Assembly (NCBI GenBank): GCA_020249125.1
Contig: JADCGG010000143.1
Coordinates: 1-42,585, forward strand
DNA length: 42,585 nucleotides
Origin: Roseomonas sp.
GTDB taxonomy: Bacteria; Pseudomonadota; Alphaproteobacteria; Acetobacterales; Acetobacteraceae
Direction of reading: 5' to 3'
Below, in pieces: positions 1-7,970 of the stretch. The notes below the pieces were generated by a model that saw only the letters and a program-made list of their open reading frames with translations, did no database searches and was not told where the DNA came from. Made by a program: the position numbers and the translations under genes. Within the stretch, counting starts at the first letter, position 1. Each line of letters starts with the position of its first letter.

Positions 1-110
1 AGCATTTTCAAGCCAAGTGGAATCACTTGGCGGCTCGGAAAATGCGACCAAACCAAGCATTTTCAAGCCAAGTGGAATCACTCGGCGACTCGGAAAATGC
101 GACCAAATCA
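1..110. repeat. Two tandem copies of a 55-bp nested palindromic repeat
   Basis: Positions 1-55 and 56-110 are direct copies that differ at only a few bases. Each copy is a nested inverted repeat. An outer pair, GCATTTTC / GAAAATGC, lies at 2-9/38-45 and 57-64/93-100. An inner pair, CCAAGTG / CACTTGG, lies at 13-19/24-30, and in copy 2 at 68-74/79-85. In copy 2 one inner-arm base has changed (T to C at 83). Read as minus-strand RNA this change gives a G-U pair and keeps the stem. The GAAT loop plus the first arm base makes GAATC, a GANTC methylation site, in both copies. The array touches the window edge, so the copy number is a minimum. Its function is unknown. Confidence 0.85.
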
Positions 111-127
111 ACTTCAGCCTTCTCCGC

Positions 128-180
128 CCGAAGCGCCGCTTGACCAAGGGGCGCTTCGGCGCGCATGAGCCCTCATGCGC
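128..180 (+). promoter_or_regulatory. Two consecutive leader hairpins, the second covering the zincin start codon
   Basis: CCGAAGCGCC (128-137) pairs perfectly with GGCGCTTCGG (150-159). Immediately after, GCGCATGA (161-168) pairs with TCATGCGC (173-180) across a 4-nt loop. The start codon chosen for the zincin gene (175-177) lies in the 3' arm of the second hairpin. The inverted repeats are plain in the sequence. A role in translation control is inference; the first hairpin could equally be a terminator-like element or part of the repeat region. Confidence 0.5.
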
Positions 181-567
181 TTTTCCACACCCCCCAGTGC
201 CGAAGACCTGATCGAGCTTGCCGAGGATGCGCTTGCCGCCATCCCGAAGCCGATGCGCGATCTACTGACGGGTGTTGCCATCCTGGTGGATGACATCGCT
301 GAGGAGGAGATTCTCCGCGAACTCGGCATCGAAAACCCCTATGAATTGACTGGGCTTTACCTTGGCGTGCCGCTGACCGAAAAAAGCAACGGCATGGTTT
401 CGGAAGAACCAGACCGCATTCTGCTGTTCCGGGAACCCATTCTGCTGGAATGGATCGAAAGCGGAGAAGACCTGTTCCGCCTGGTCCGTAACGTGCTGAT
501 CCACGAAATCGGCCATCATTTCGGCTTTTCGGATGAGGATATCGCGCGGCTGGAGGATGAGGATTAG
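175..567 (+). CDS. Zincin-like metallopeptidase family protein (DUF1025/Zincin_1)
   Basis: This is a 130-aa protein with no signal peptide and an acidic composition. Near the C-terminus it carries HEIGHHFGFSD at residues 110-120, an HExxHxxGxxD zinc motif in which His110, His114 and probably Asp120 would bind zinc and Glu111 would be the catalytic base. Length and motif position match the small bacterial Zincin_1 family (PF06262), whose substrates are not well established. The ATG at 175 is the only sensible in-frame start and lies inside a hairpin; the ATG at 165 is out of frame. It is followed 45 bp later by xdhA, with no evidence of functional linkage. Confidence 0.85.
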   Translation: MRFSTPPSAEDLIELAEDALAAIPKPMRDLLTGVAILVDDIAEEEILRELGIENPYELTGLYLGVPLTEKSNGMVSEEPDRILLFREPILLEWIESGEDLFRLVRNVLIHEIGHHFGFSDEDIARLEDED

Positions 568-612
568 CGCCACCCCTCGCCAGCAGCGCCCAGCTTTCCT
601 AAATAAACTTTC

Positions 613-2031
613 ATGTCCATCACCTTCACCCTGAATGGCGATTTGCGGCGCCTGCCCGCCGAAACGCCCCCGGCACAGACCATGCTCGATTGGCTGCGTG
701 CCGCTGGCCTGCCCGGCACCAAGGAGGGCTGCGCGGAAGGCGATTGCGGCGCCTGCACGGTCGTGATTGAGCACCCTGATGGCGCCCGCTCCCCCGTCAA
801 TGCCTGCCTGATGACGCTGGGTCAGGCGCATGGCTTGGCGCTGCGGAGTGTGGAGGGGCTTTCAGCACCTGATGGCGCGCCGCATCCCGTGCAAGCGGCG
901 ATGCTGGCGGCAGAAGCGACGCAATGCGGCTTTTGCACGCCGGGGATTGTCATGTCGCTTTACGCCCATGCGCGCATGGGCGGTGACGCGCATGAGGCTT
1001 TGGCCGGAAACCTCTGCCGCTGCACTGGCTATCGGCCTATTCTTGATGCGATGGCGGCCTTGCCGGCGGCGGAAGATGCCGCGCCGTCATGCCCCACCAC
1101 GGATGTCACCGCCTTCGGCCCGCCGGGGCATCGCTTTTTCCTGCCGCGCGGCTTGGATGAAACCCTTGCGCTGCGGCGTGCCCATCCCGACGCCTGGCTT
1201 CTGGCTGGCGGCACGGATTTGGGCCTGCGCTTTTCCGAACATCGGGAAAACCCCGCCGCCATCATCTGCCTGCGCGATGTCGCCGAATTGCGCGGCATTT
1301 CGGCGAGGCCGGATGGCATTTCGGTGGGCGCGGCGGAACCTTATGCCGCGCTGCTCGATCACATGGCGCATGATGCGGCTTTCGAAGGCTTCGCCGGGCT
1401 ATTGCGGCGCCTGGGTTCGCGGCAGATACGCGCGCTTGGCACGCTTGGCGGCAATCTCGGCACCGCAAGCCCGATTGGCGATGCGCTGCCGCCCTTGCTG
1501 GCACTGGGCGCGCGGCTTTCGCTGGTAGGGCCGGGCGGGGCGCGCGATCTGGCGGTTGAGGATTTCCTGCTCGGCTATCGGCGCAATGCCCTTAAGCCAG
1601 GCGAAGTGATTGCGCGGGTGTTCATCCCCAGGCCCACACCGGGCGCGATTTTCGCCGCCGAAAAACTCTCGCGCCGGCATGATCAGGATATCAGCGCCAT
1701 TGGCCTTGCGGTGCTGCTGGAACGCGATGGCGATGTGATCACGCGCGCACGCATCGCCCATGGTGGTTGCGGGCCGATGGCTGCGCGGGCGCCGGAAGCC
1801 GAAGCCGTGCTGGAAGCTGCGCCCTTCACCGAAGCGCAAGCGCGCGCGGCAGGGGATGCCTTGGCGCGCGCCATTACACCCATGGATGATTTGCGCGGCA
1901 GCGCCGAATATCGCCGCGTGGCAGCGCGCAATCTGCTGATAAGGCTTTACTGGCGCGTGGCGCGGCCAGAAGCCGCGACGGAAATCATGGCGCTGCCAAC
2001 GCCACACGCGCCGCGGTTCATCGCGCCATGA
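613..2031 (+). CDS. xdhA: Xanthine dehydrogenase small subunit (2Fe-2S and FAD domains)
   Basis: This 472-aa protein carries the electron-transfer half of xanthine dehydrogenase. Residues 1-150 hold two [2Fe-2S] clusters: Cys40, Cys45, Cys48 and Cys65 form the plant-ferredoxin-type site, and Cys105, Cys108, Cys135 and Cys137 the second site. After a linker, an FAD-binding domain of the molybdopterin dehydrogenase type starts near residue 175, with AGGTDLGL and a later LGGNLGTASP motif. This split Fe-S+FAD arrangement is the usual bacterial XdhA. Its stop overlaps the xdhB start (ATGA at 2028-2031), so the two are translationally coupled. Electrons from purine oxidation at XdhB would pass through it to NAD+. 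Confidence 0.93.
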   Translation: MSITFTLNGDLRRLPAETPPAQTMLDWLRAAGLPGTKEGCAEGDCGACTVVIEHPDGARSPVNACLMTLGQAHGLALRSVEGLSAPDGAPHPVQAAMLAAEATQCGFCTPGIVMSLYAHARMGGDAHEALAGNLCRCTGYRPILDAMAALPAAEDAAPSCPTTDVTAFGPPGHRFFLPRGLDETLALRRAHPDAWLLAGGTDLGLRFSEHRENPAAIICLRDVAELRGISARPDGISVGAAEPYAALLDHMAHDAAFEGFAGLLRRLGSRQIRALGTLGGNLGTASPIGDALPPLLALGARLSLVGPGGARDLAVEDFLLGYRRNALKPGEVIARVFIPRPTPGAIFAAEKLSRRHDQDISAIGLAVLLERDGDVITRARIAHGGCGPMAARAPEAEAVLEAAPFTEAQARAAGDALARAITPMDDLRGSAEYRRVAARNLLIRLYWRVARPEAATEIMALPTPHAPRFIAP

Positions 2032-4316
2032 ATGCGCCACTCGCCCAGGGGGCAGCGCTGGCCCATGATTCGGCGCTGGGCCATGTGACGGGGCGCGCGC
2101 CCTTCGCGGATGATGTACCGGAAGCGCCGGGCTTATTGCATGGCGCGCTATTGCTCTCACCCGTCGCGCATGGGCGGCTTGGGGCGCTGGATGTGGCGGC
2201 GGCGCGTGCCATGCCCGGTATTGTCGCGGTGCTGACCGCGCGGGATGTGCCGGGCGCGAATGATATCTCGCCTTCAGGTCGGGAAGTTGAACCGCTTTTC
2301 GCCGATGGCACGCTGCGCCATCACGGCCAGCCCATTGCGCTGGTGGTGGGGGAAACGCGCGATGCGGCACTCACTGCCCTTGCCGCGCTGAAGCCGGAGA
2401 TCGAGGCGCTACCCGCCATTCTTTCAATCGAAGAAGCCCTGGCCGCGGAAGCCTATTTGCTGCCGCCGCAGGAAATTGCGGTGGGCGATGCGGCGGGCGC
2501 GATTGCAACCGCACCGCTGAGCGCATCGGGCGAATTTCGCGCGGGTGGGCAGGAACATTTCTACCTGGAAGGCCAGATTGCCATCGCCGCGCCGGGCGAG
2601 GATGGGGATATTTCCATCACCTCCTCCACCCAGCACCCGACGGAAGTGCAGCATATCGCGGCGCGCGTGCTGGGATGCGATTTCAACCGCATCACCGTGC
2701 GCTGCCGGCGCATGGGTGGCGGCTTTGGCGGCAAGGAAAGCAATGCGTCCTGGGTGGCGGCGGCGGCGGCACTCGCCGCGCGCATCACTGGGCGGCCCGT
2801 GAAGCTCAGGCTCTCCCGCAAGGCGGATATGGCGGCCACCGGCAAGCGGCATCCGTTTTTGTATCGCTGGCGCGCAGGCTTTGACGCGACGGGGCGGATT
2901 ACGGGGCTGGAGGCGATGCTCGCCGCCGATGGCGGGCATAGTCTTGATCTGACGGGCGGCGTGGTGTTCCGCGCGCTGACCCATGCGCTGAATTGTTATG
3001 ATGTGTCGGCGGTGAAGCTGCGCGCCTTGTCGCTACGCACAAACATGGTCAGCCACACGGCGTTTCGCGGCTTTGGCGGGCCGCAAGGCGTGCTGCTGAT
3101 GGAAGATGTGCTGCGCGGTGTCGCCGCCGCGACGGGGCAGGATATGGAAGCGGTGCGCGCGCGCAATTTCGCGGGCGGCACCAATGGCAGCAAGGCGCCT
3201 TATGGCCAGGCTTTGGAAGGCGATTTGATTCGCCGCGTTTATGCCGAGGCCATGGAAGATGCCGGCTGGGCAGCGCGGCGGGCGGAGATTGCCGCCTTCA
3301 ACGCGCAGCACCCATTTCTGCGCCGCGGGCTTGGCAGTTTTGTGCTGGCCTTTGGTATTTCCTTTGGCCTCATGCATCTCAATCAGGCTGGCGCCTTGGT
3401 GCATGTCTATGCGGATGGGTCCATCCGGCTCAATCACGGCGGGACGGAAATGGGCCAGGGGCTCAATATCAAAATCGCGCAGGTGGTGGCGGATGCCTTT
3501 GGCGTGCCAATCTCGCGCATTCGCATCACACCCACCAGCACGGCAGAGGTACCCAATACCGCGCCCACCGCCGCTTCCACCGGTTCCGATTTGAATGGTT
3601 GGGCCGCGCATTTGGCCGCAAGCGCCATCCGTGAACGCATGGCCGCCGAAGCGGCGCGGCTTTGGGATGTGCCGGTGGAAGCGATTGGCTTCGCGGAAGG
3701 CCGCGTGTTTGTCGCACGCCCCGGCGATAATCGTGCCATGGGCTTTGGGGAACTTGCGCATCGCTGCTGGGTGCAGCGGATTTCGCTTTCCGCCACAGGG
3801 TTTTATCGCACGCCGGACATCCATTGGGATGCGAAATCCATGCGGGGTGAGCCGTTCTTTTACTTCTCCTACGGTGCGGCGGTGGTGGAAGTGGTGGTGG
3901 ATACCCTGACGGGCGAACACCGCGTCTTACGCGCTGATCTGGTGCAGGATTGCGGGCGTTCGCTCAATCCCGCGATTGATCGCGGGCAGATTGAAGGCGG
4001 CTTCGTGCAAGGGCTGGGCTGGCTCACCACCGAAAGCCTTTATTGGGACAAGGAAGGACGGCAACGCACGCTTGGCCCTTCCACCTACAAAATTCCAGGC
4101 AGCCGCGATGCGCCACCCGATTTCCGGCTGCGTTTGCTCGCCAATGCGCCAGCACGGGCGGAGACGATTTTCCGATCCAAAGGTGTCGGCGAACCGCCGC
4201 TGATGCTGGCGACCGCCGTTTGGAATGCGCTCTGCGACGCAACGGGCCTTACCGCGCTTGATTTGCCGGCAACGCCGGAGCGGGTGCTCATGGCGCTGGA
4301 AAAGCAGAGTAGCTGA
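2028..4316 (+). CDS. xdhB: Xanthine dehydrogenase molybdenum-binding subunit
   Basis: This 762-aa protein is the catalytic molybdopterin subunit that oxidises hypoxanthine and xanthine towards urate. Visible signatures are the N-terminal alpha/beta hammerhead region, GGGFGGKES, the substrate-site FRGFGGPQG near residue 346 (the Arg is typical of true xanthine dehydrogenases), GGTEMGQGLN for cofactor binding, and KGVGEPP with the catalytic Glu722. It starts in a 4-nt overlap with xdhA. The insertion chaperone gene xdhC, which commonly follows, is absent: only 5 bp separate the xdhB stop from the stop of the convergent aapM. XdhC would have to be encoded elsewhere. Confidence 0.93.
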   Translation: MNAPLAQGAALAHDSALGHVTGRAPFADDVPEAPGLLHGALLLSPVAHGRLGALDVAAARAMPGIVAVLTARDVPGANDISPSGREVEPLFADGTLRHHGQPIALVVGETRDAALTALAALKPEIEALPAILSIEEALAAEAYLLPPQEIAVGDAAGAIATAPLSASGEFRAGGQEHFYLEGQIAIAAPGEDGDISITSSTQHPTEVQHIAARVLGCDFNRITVRCRRMGGGFGGKESNASWVAAAAALAARITGRPVKLRLSRKADMAATGKRHPFLYRWRAGFDATGRITGLEAMLAADGGHSLDLTGGVVFRALTHALNCYDVSAVKLRALSLRTNMVSHTAFRGFGGPQGVLLMEDVLRGVAAATGQDMEAVRARNFAGGTNGSKAPYGQALEGDLIRRVYAEAMEDAGWAARRAEIAAFNAQHPFLRRGLGSFVLAFGISFGLMHLNQAGALVHVYADGSIRLNHGGTEMGQGLNIKIAQVVADAFGVPISRIRITPTSTAEVPNTAPTAASTGSDLNGWAAHLAASAIRERMAAEAARLWDVPVEAIGFAEGRVFVARPGDNRAMGFGELAHRCWVQRISLSATGFYRTPDIHWDAKSMRGEPFFYFSYGAAVVEVVVDTLTGEHRVLRADLVQDCGRSLNPAIDRGQIEGGFVQGLGWLTTESLYWDKEGRQRTLGPSTYKIPGSRDAPPDFRLRLLANAPARAETIFRSKGVGEPPLMLATAVWNALCDATGLTALDLPATPERVLMALEKQSS

Positions 4317-4321
4317 AAGGC

Positions 4322-5410
4322 TTATCGCGATTCAGGCCGCAAGGTTTTCTCCAAGGATTGCGAATAGCGGCTCATGGCAAAGCACAGCACAAAATAGACA
4401 AAGGCTGCGAAAAGATAGGCCTCGGTCGGGAAGCCGAGCCATTTCGGATCACCCAGGGCGGCGCGCAGCGTGGTGAAGAAGTCAAATACGCCAATCACCA
4501 CCACCAGCGTGGTATCCTTGAACAGTCCGATGAAGGTATTCACCTGCGCCGGGATGGTGATTGTCAGTGCCTGGGGCAGAATAATCAGCCGCATCTTCTG
4601 CCAGAAACTCAACCCAATCGCATCCGCCGCTTCATATTGCCCGCGCGGCATGGCTTGCAGCCCGCCGCGCACCACTTCCGCCATGTAAGCCGCGGTGAAT
4701 AGCGTATAGGCCACCAGCACGCGCATCAGCCGATCAATCGTGACCCCTTGCGGCATGAACAGCGGCAGCATGATCGCTGCCATGAACAGCAGCGAAATCA
4801 ACGGCACACCGCGGACGCATTCAATGACAGCGGTGGAAAACCAGCGCACCAGCCTCAATTCACTGCGCCGGCCAAGCGCCAGCAGGATCGCGAGCGGATA
4901 ACCAAGTGCCAGTCCATAAACCGCAATGATGCCGGTAATCGTCAGCCCGCCCCATTGCCGTGTTTGTACAAAGGAAAGCCCGAAAATGCCGCCTTGCATC
5001 AAGAACCACATGGCGGGCGCGGCAATCGCCCAGCCAATCAGCAGATTGCGCCCCCAGAAGCGCCTGATGGTGGAAAGCACCACCATGGCCACCAGAATCA
5101 CGATCATGGTCCCGGGGCGCCAGCGTTCCTCATAGGGGTAAAGCCCGAAGATGGAGAACCAGAATTTCTCCCGCACAAAGGCCCAACATGCGCCACCCGC
5201 CGCGCGGCAGGTATCGGCAGTGCCATTCCAGGTCGCATTGGTCACCGCCCAGGACCAGAAGGGCGGCACCGCAAAATACAGCACCGCCAGGCATGCCAGC
5301 GTGATCAGGCTATTGAGCGGCCCGGCGAAACAGGCCTTGACGAAAGCCTGCATGCGTTCCGCGAAACTTGGCCCGCGCGGCGCGGCCTGGGTGGAAATGG
5401 TCGCCGCCAT
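4322..5410 (-). CDS. aapM: General amino-acid ABC transporter permease AapM-like
   Basis: This 362-aa integral membrane protein has several hydrophobic segments from about residue 34 onward. It has an unusually long N-terminal half before the HisM-type permease domain, which is typical of the Aap/Bzt polar amino-acid importers. The EAA loop that docks the ATPase is recognisable as EAADAIGLSFWQKMRLIILP. It starts 4 bp after the aapQ stop, so the two permease subunits are probably made together. It is the last gene of the operon; the usual aapP ATPase gene does not follow, and xdhB abuts it convergently. Confidence 0.9.
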   Translation of the reverse strand: MAATISTQAAPRGPSFAERMQAFVKACFAGPLNSLITLACLAVLYFAVPPFWSWAVTNATWNGTADTCRAAGGACWAFVREKFWFSIFGLYPYEERWRPGTMIVILVAMVVLSTIRRFWGRNLLIGWAIAAPAMWFLMQGGIFGLSFVQTRQWGGLTITGIIAVYGLALGYPLAILLALGRRSELRLVRWFSTAVIECVRGVPLISLLFMAAIMLPLFMPQGVTIDRLMRVLVAYTLFTAAYMAEVVRGGLQAMPRGQYEAADAIGLSFWQKMRLIILPQALTITIPAQVNTFIGLFKDTTLVVVIGVFDFFTTLRAALGDPKWLGFPTEAYLFAAFVYFVLCFAMSRYSQSLEKTLRPESR

Positions 5411-5414
5411 CGGA

Positions 5415-6593
5415 TCAACGCTCCTTCAACAGGGCGACTTTGGCGTTATACCAATTCATGAGCCCAGACGTGATCAGGCTGATGATCAGATACACCGCCA
5501 TGAAAATCGAAATCACCTCAATCGCCTGCCCGGTCTGATTGATCGAGGTATTGGCGACACTCACCAGATCCGGATAGCCGATCACGATGGCGAGTGAGGA
5601 ATTCTTCGTCAGGTTCAGATATTGCGACGTCAGCGGCGGAATGATGACGCGTAGCGCCTGCGGCAGGATGACAAGGCGCATGATGCGCCCCGGCGGCAGG
5701 CCAAGCGCGCGCGCCGCTTCCCATTGTCCTTTATGGACGCTTTGAATGCCTGAACGCACAATCTCCGCAATGAAAGCCGAGGTATAGACAACAAGCCCCA
5801 CCAGCAGCGCGAAAAATTCTGGCGAAAGCGCCAACCCGCCTTCGACATTAAAGCCGGCCAATTCCGGCCATTCCACAATCGGCACGAAACCAAACGCCAT
5901 ACCAAGGGCCGGAAAGCCGAATAGCATCAGCAGCCCAGGCAATAGCGTCGCGCGCCGATCCCCGGTTGCGATCTGGCGCGCGCGTTCACGCCGCAGCAAG
6001 AACCACCAGCCAATCGCCCCCACCAACACCGCCAGCAGAAATACGAGCAAGGCCGTATCGGCCATCAGCCCGGGGATCTTCATGCCGCGCTGGGACAGGA
6101 ACACCCCTGGCAGCGGATTGAGCGCCTGACGCACGGAAGGCAGTTGCAACAATACCGCATGCCAAAAAACAAGCTGGAGCACGAGCGGCGTATTGCGAAT
6201 GACCTCAATATAGCCGCCCACCAGGCCGCGCAGCAGCGGGTTTGATGAAAGCCGCGCGAGGCCAAGCAGAATGCCAAAAACAGTGCAAAGCGCGATGCCG
6301 ACAATGGCCACACGCAGCGTATTCAACAGCCCAACCGTCAGCGCCCGGCGATAAGTATCGGCGGGCGCATAGGGGATCAGATGCTCACCAATTGGGATGC
6401 CGGCTGAACGATCCAGAAAGCCAAAGCCGAATTGCAAGCCGCGCGCCGCCATATTCGCCTGCGCATTGGACCAGAACCACCAGCCAAGCAGCACCACGGC
6501 GGCCAGCAACCCGGCCTGGATCAGCAGGCCGCGGCGCGTTCCCGGCAAGGGGATAATGCCCCGCGAAGGCGGTATGGCGGTGGATGAACTCAT
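5415..6593 (-). CDS. aapQ: General amino-acid ABC transporter permease AapQ-like
   Basis: This is the partner permease of AapM, about 392 aa from the ATG at 6593. An in-frame extension to 6656 exists, but it is basic, Cys/Arg-rich and unlike the family. The protein begins with a short cytoplasmic stretch and a first membrane segment, then a long insert before the HisM-type permease domain. The ATPase-docking loop includes EAARALGLPPGRIMRLVILP. The wide N-terminal region with a conserved GFGFLDRSAGIPIGE-type segment is characteristic of AapQ/BztB. It lies between aapJ, separated by a stable hairpin, and aapM. The transporter would import a broad range of L-amino acids. Confidence 0.9.
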   Translation of the reverse strand: MSSSTAIPPSRGIIPLPGTRRGLLIQAGLLAAVVLLGWWFWSNAQANMAARGLQFGFGFLDRSAGIPIGEHLIPYAPADTYRRALTVGLLNTLRVAIVGIALCTVFGILLGLARLSSNPLLRGLVGGYIEVIRNTPLVLQLVFWHAVLLQLPSVRQALNPLPGVFLSQRGMKIPGLMADTALLVFLLAVLVGAIGWWFLLRRERARQIATGDRRATLLPGLLMLFGFPALGMAFGFVPIVEWPELAGFNVEGGLALSPEFFALLVGLVVYTSAFIAEIVRSGIQSVHKGQWEAARALGLPPGRIMRLVILPQALRVIIPPLTSQYLNLTKNSSLAIVIGYPDLVSVANTSINQTGQAIEVISIFMAVYLIISLITSGLMNWYNAKVALLKER

Positions 6594-6667
6594 GCGGCGG
6601 ATTCCATCGGCGACATAAGGCGGGAAAGGGCGGCGGCAAGATGCGTCACCCGCCACCCCGCAAAATA

Positions 6668-6692
6668 GCCGCGCGCCATGACAGCGCGCGGC
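6668..6692 (-). terminator. Intercistronic hairpin between aapJ and aapQ
   Basis: GCCGCGCGC (6668-6676) and GCGCGCGGC (6684-6692) form a perfect 9-bp, all-GC stem with a 7-nt loop. On the minus strand it begins about 20 nt after the aapJ stop and is followed by the short T-rich stretch TATTTTG. Hairpins at this place in ABC-importer operons are known to protect the binding-protein mRNA or attenuate read-through, giving more binding protein than permease. That function is inferred here; the inverted repeat is directly visible. Confidence 0.65.
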
Positions 6693-6711
6693 CTGTTGTT
6701 ACGCCGAGGGA

Positions 6712-7743
6712 TCAGCGCGCCGGCGGCGCATAAAGCAGGCCGCCGCGGGTCCAGATATTGTTCATCCCGCGCTCCAGCCCCAGCGGCGTATTGGTGCCGA
6801 GGTGCCGTTCAAAAATCTCACCATAATTGCCGAAGGTGCGGATGATGACGCGCGCGTAATCGGCGCGGGCGGCACCGATGCTCTCACCCATATTGCCTTC
6901 AACGCCAAGCAGACGGCGGATCACCGGATTGGTCGCGGTGGTGGCGATCTGTTCCACATTGGCCTGGGTGATGCCCATTTCCTCGGCGTCAATCAGGGCG
7001 AAGGTGGTCCAGGCGACGATATTCGTCAGTTCTTCGTCACCCTGACGGATGGTGACCGCCAGCGGTTCCTTGGACAGGCGCTCCGGCAAAATCACGTGAT
7101 CAGCGGGGCGCGTCAGCAGGGTGCGCTGCGCGGCAAGGGCGGCGAAGTCATTGGTGAACACATCGCAGCGGCCGCTATCATAGGCGCGGCGGATTTCATC
7201 CAGATCGGCGATCACCACCGGGGTGAAGCGCAGATTATTGGCGCGGAAGAAATCAGAGATGTTCAGTTCCGTGGTGGTGCCCGGCTGCACGCAGACCGTG
7301 GCGCCATTCAATTGGCGCGCGCTGGTCACGTTCAGGCGGCGCGGCACCATGATGGCCTGGCCGTCATAGAAGGTGATGGCCGGGAAGTTGAAGCGGTTGA
7401 CATTGGAATCGCGCGTCAGAGTCCAGGTGGTATTGTTGGACAACACATCCACTTCGCCGGCGGAAAGCGCGGGGAAGCGGCTTTGCGTGGTGACGGGGAC
7501 GAATTCCACCTTGCTCGGGTCATTGAAGATGGTGATGGCAATGGCGCGGCAGACCTCGACATTGAAGCCGCCCCAGCGGCCCTGGCTATCCGGCACGCCG
7601 AAGCCTGGGTTTGACGGACCCTGCACGCCGCAGCGGAGCGTCCCGCGCTGGCGAATCTGATCCAGGTCGCGCCCGGCAAGGGCTTCGCCCACGCCAAAGA
7701 CCATGAAGGCCGCCGCGGCGGCGGCCAGAAATTTGAATTTCAT
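6712..7743 (-). CDS. aapJ: General amino-acid ABC transporter periplasmic binding protein AapJ-like
   Basis: This is a 343-aa periplasmic solute-binding protein. The ATG at 7743 is preceded by GGGAGAA and starts a classic Sec signal peptide: MKFKF, an alanine-rich hydrophobic core, and ALA before the likely cleavage near residue 23. A longer in-frame start at 7809 would bury the signal peptide and is rejected. The mature protein has the SBP_bac_3 fold signature RGTLRCGVQG, followed by GRWGGFNVEVCRAIA and later FTNDFAALAAQ. Its length is typical of AapJ/BztA rather than of the shorter HisJ group. It heads the aapJQM operon. Confidence 0.93.
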   Translation of the reverse strand: MKFKFLAAAAAAFMVFGVGEALAGRDLDQIRQRGTLRCGVQGPSNPGFGVPDSQGRWGGFNVEVCRAIAITIFNDPSKVEFVPVTTQSRFPALSAGEVDVLSNNTTWTLTRDSNVNRFNFPAITFYDGQAIMVPRRLNVTSARQLNGATVCVQPGTTTELNISDFFRANNLRFTPVVIADLDEIRRAYDSGRCDVFTNDFAALAAQRTLLTRPADHVILPERLSKEPLAVTIRQGDEELTNIVAWTTFALIDAEEMGITQANVEQIATTATNPVIRRLLGVEGNMGESIGAARADYARVIIRTFGNYGEIFERHLGTNTPLGLERGMNNIWTRGGLLYAPPAR

Positions 7744-7826
7744 GTGTTTCTCCCACTTCTCCCAGCGGACGAAGCCCGTCGCGCTTGGGGGCGGAGATTG
7801 CCCAGCCAAGATGAAATTACAAGGCA

Positions 7827-7855
7827 GTCACAATTCAGAAAAAAGACTTTGTGAC
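7827..7855. promoter_or_regulatory. Operator-like inverted repeat upstream of aapJ
   Basis: GTCACAA (7827-7833) and TTGTGAC (7849-7855) form a perfect 7-bp inverted repeat with an A-rich 15-bp spacer. The half-site centres are 22 bp apart, about two helical turns. It lies 84-112 bp upstream of the aapJ start, in a 227-bp gene-free gap that otherwise holds two GANTC sites (7856-7860 and 7878-7882) and no clear terminator. The geometry suits a dimeric regulator, but the regulator is unknown and a plain stem-loop is possible. Confidence 0.4.
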
Positions 7856-7970
7856 GATTCCAGACGCCGAATGCCCTGATTCGAGGCGGTTCACGTGTTC
7901 CCGCCGCAACTTGCGCAGGCTTTGGGCAGGTTTGGGGTCATATCACCTGCGCCGGCGGTCCTCGGCTGCC

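Noticed and set aside
4322-7743. Alternative reading of the importer as glutamate/aspartate BztABC
   Set aside because: Sequence features shared by Aap and Bzt do not separate the two; the Aap name is kept as the general class, and specificity is left open.
7891-7900. Second parS-like TTCACGTG near 7.9 kb
   Set aside because: Only one half matches; the right half reads TTC rather than AAA, so it is a half-site and probably chance.
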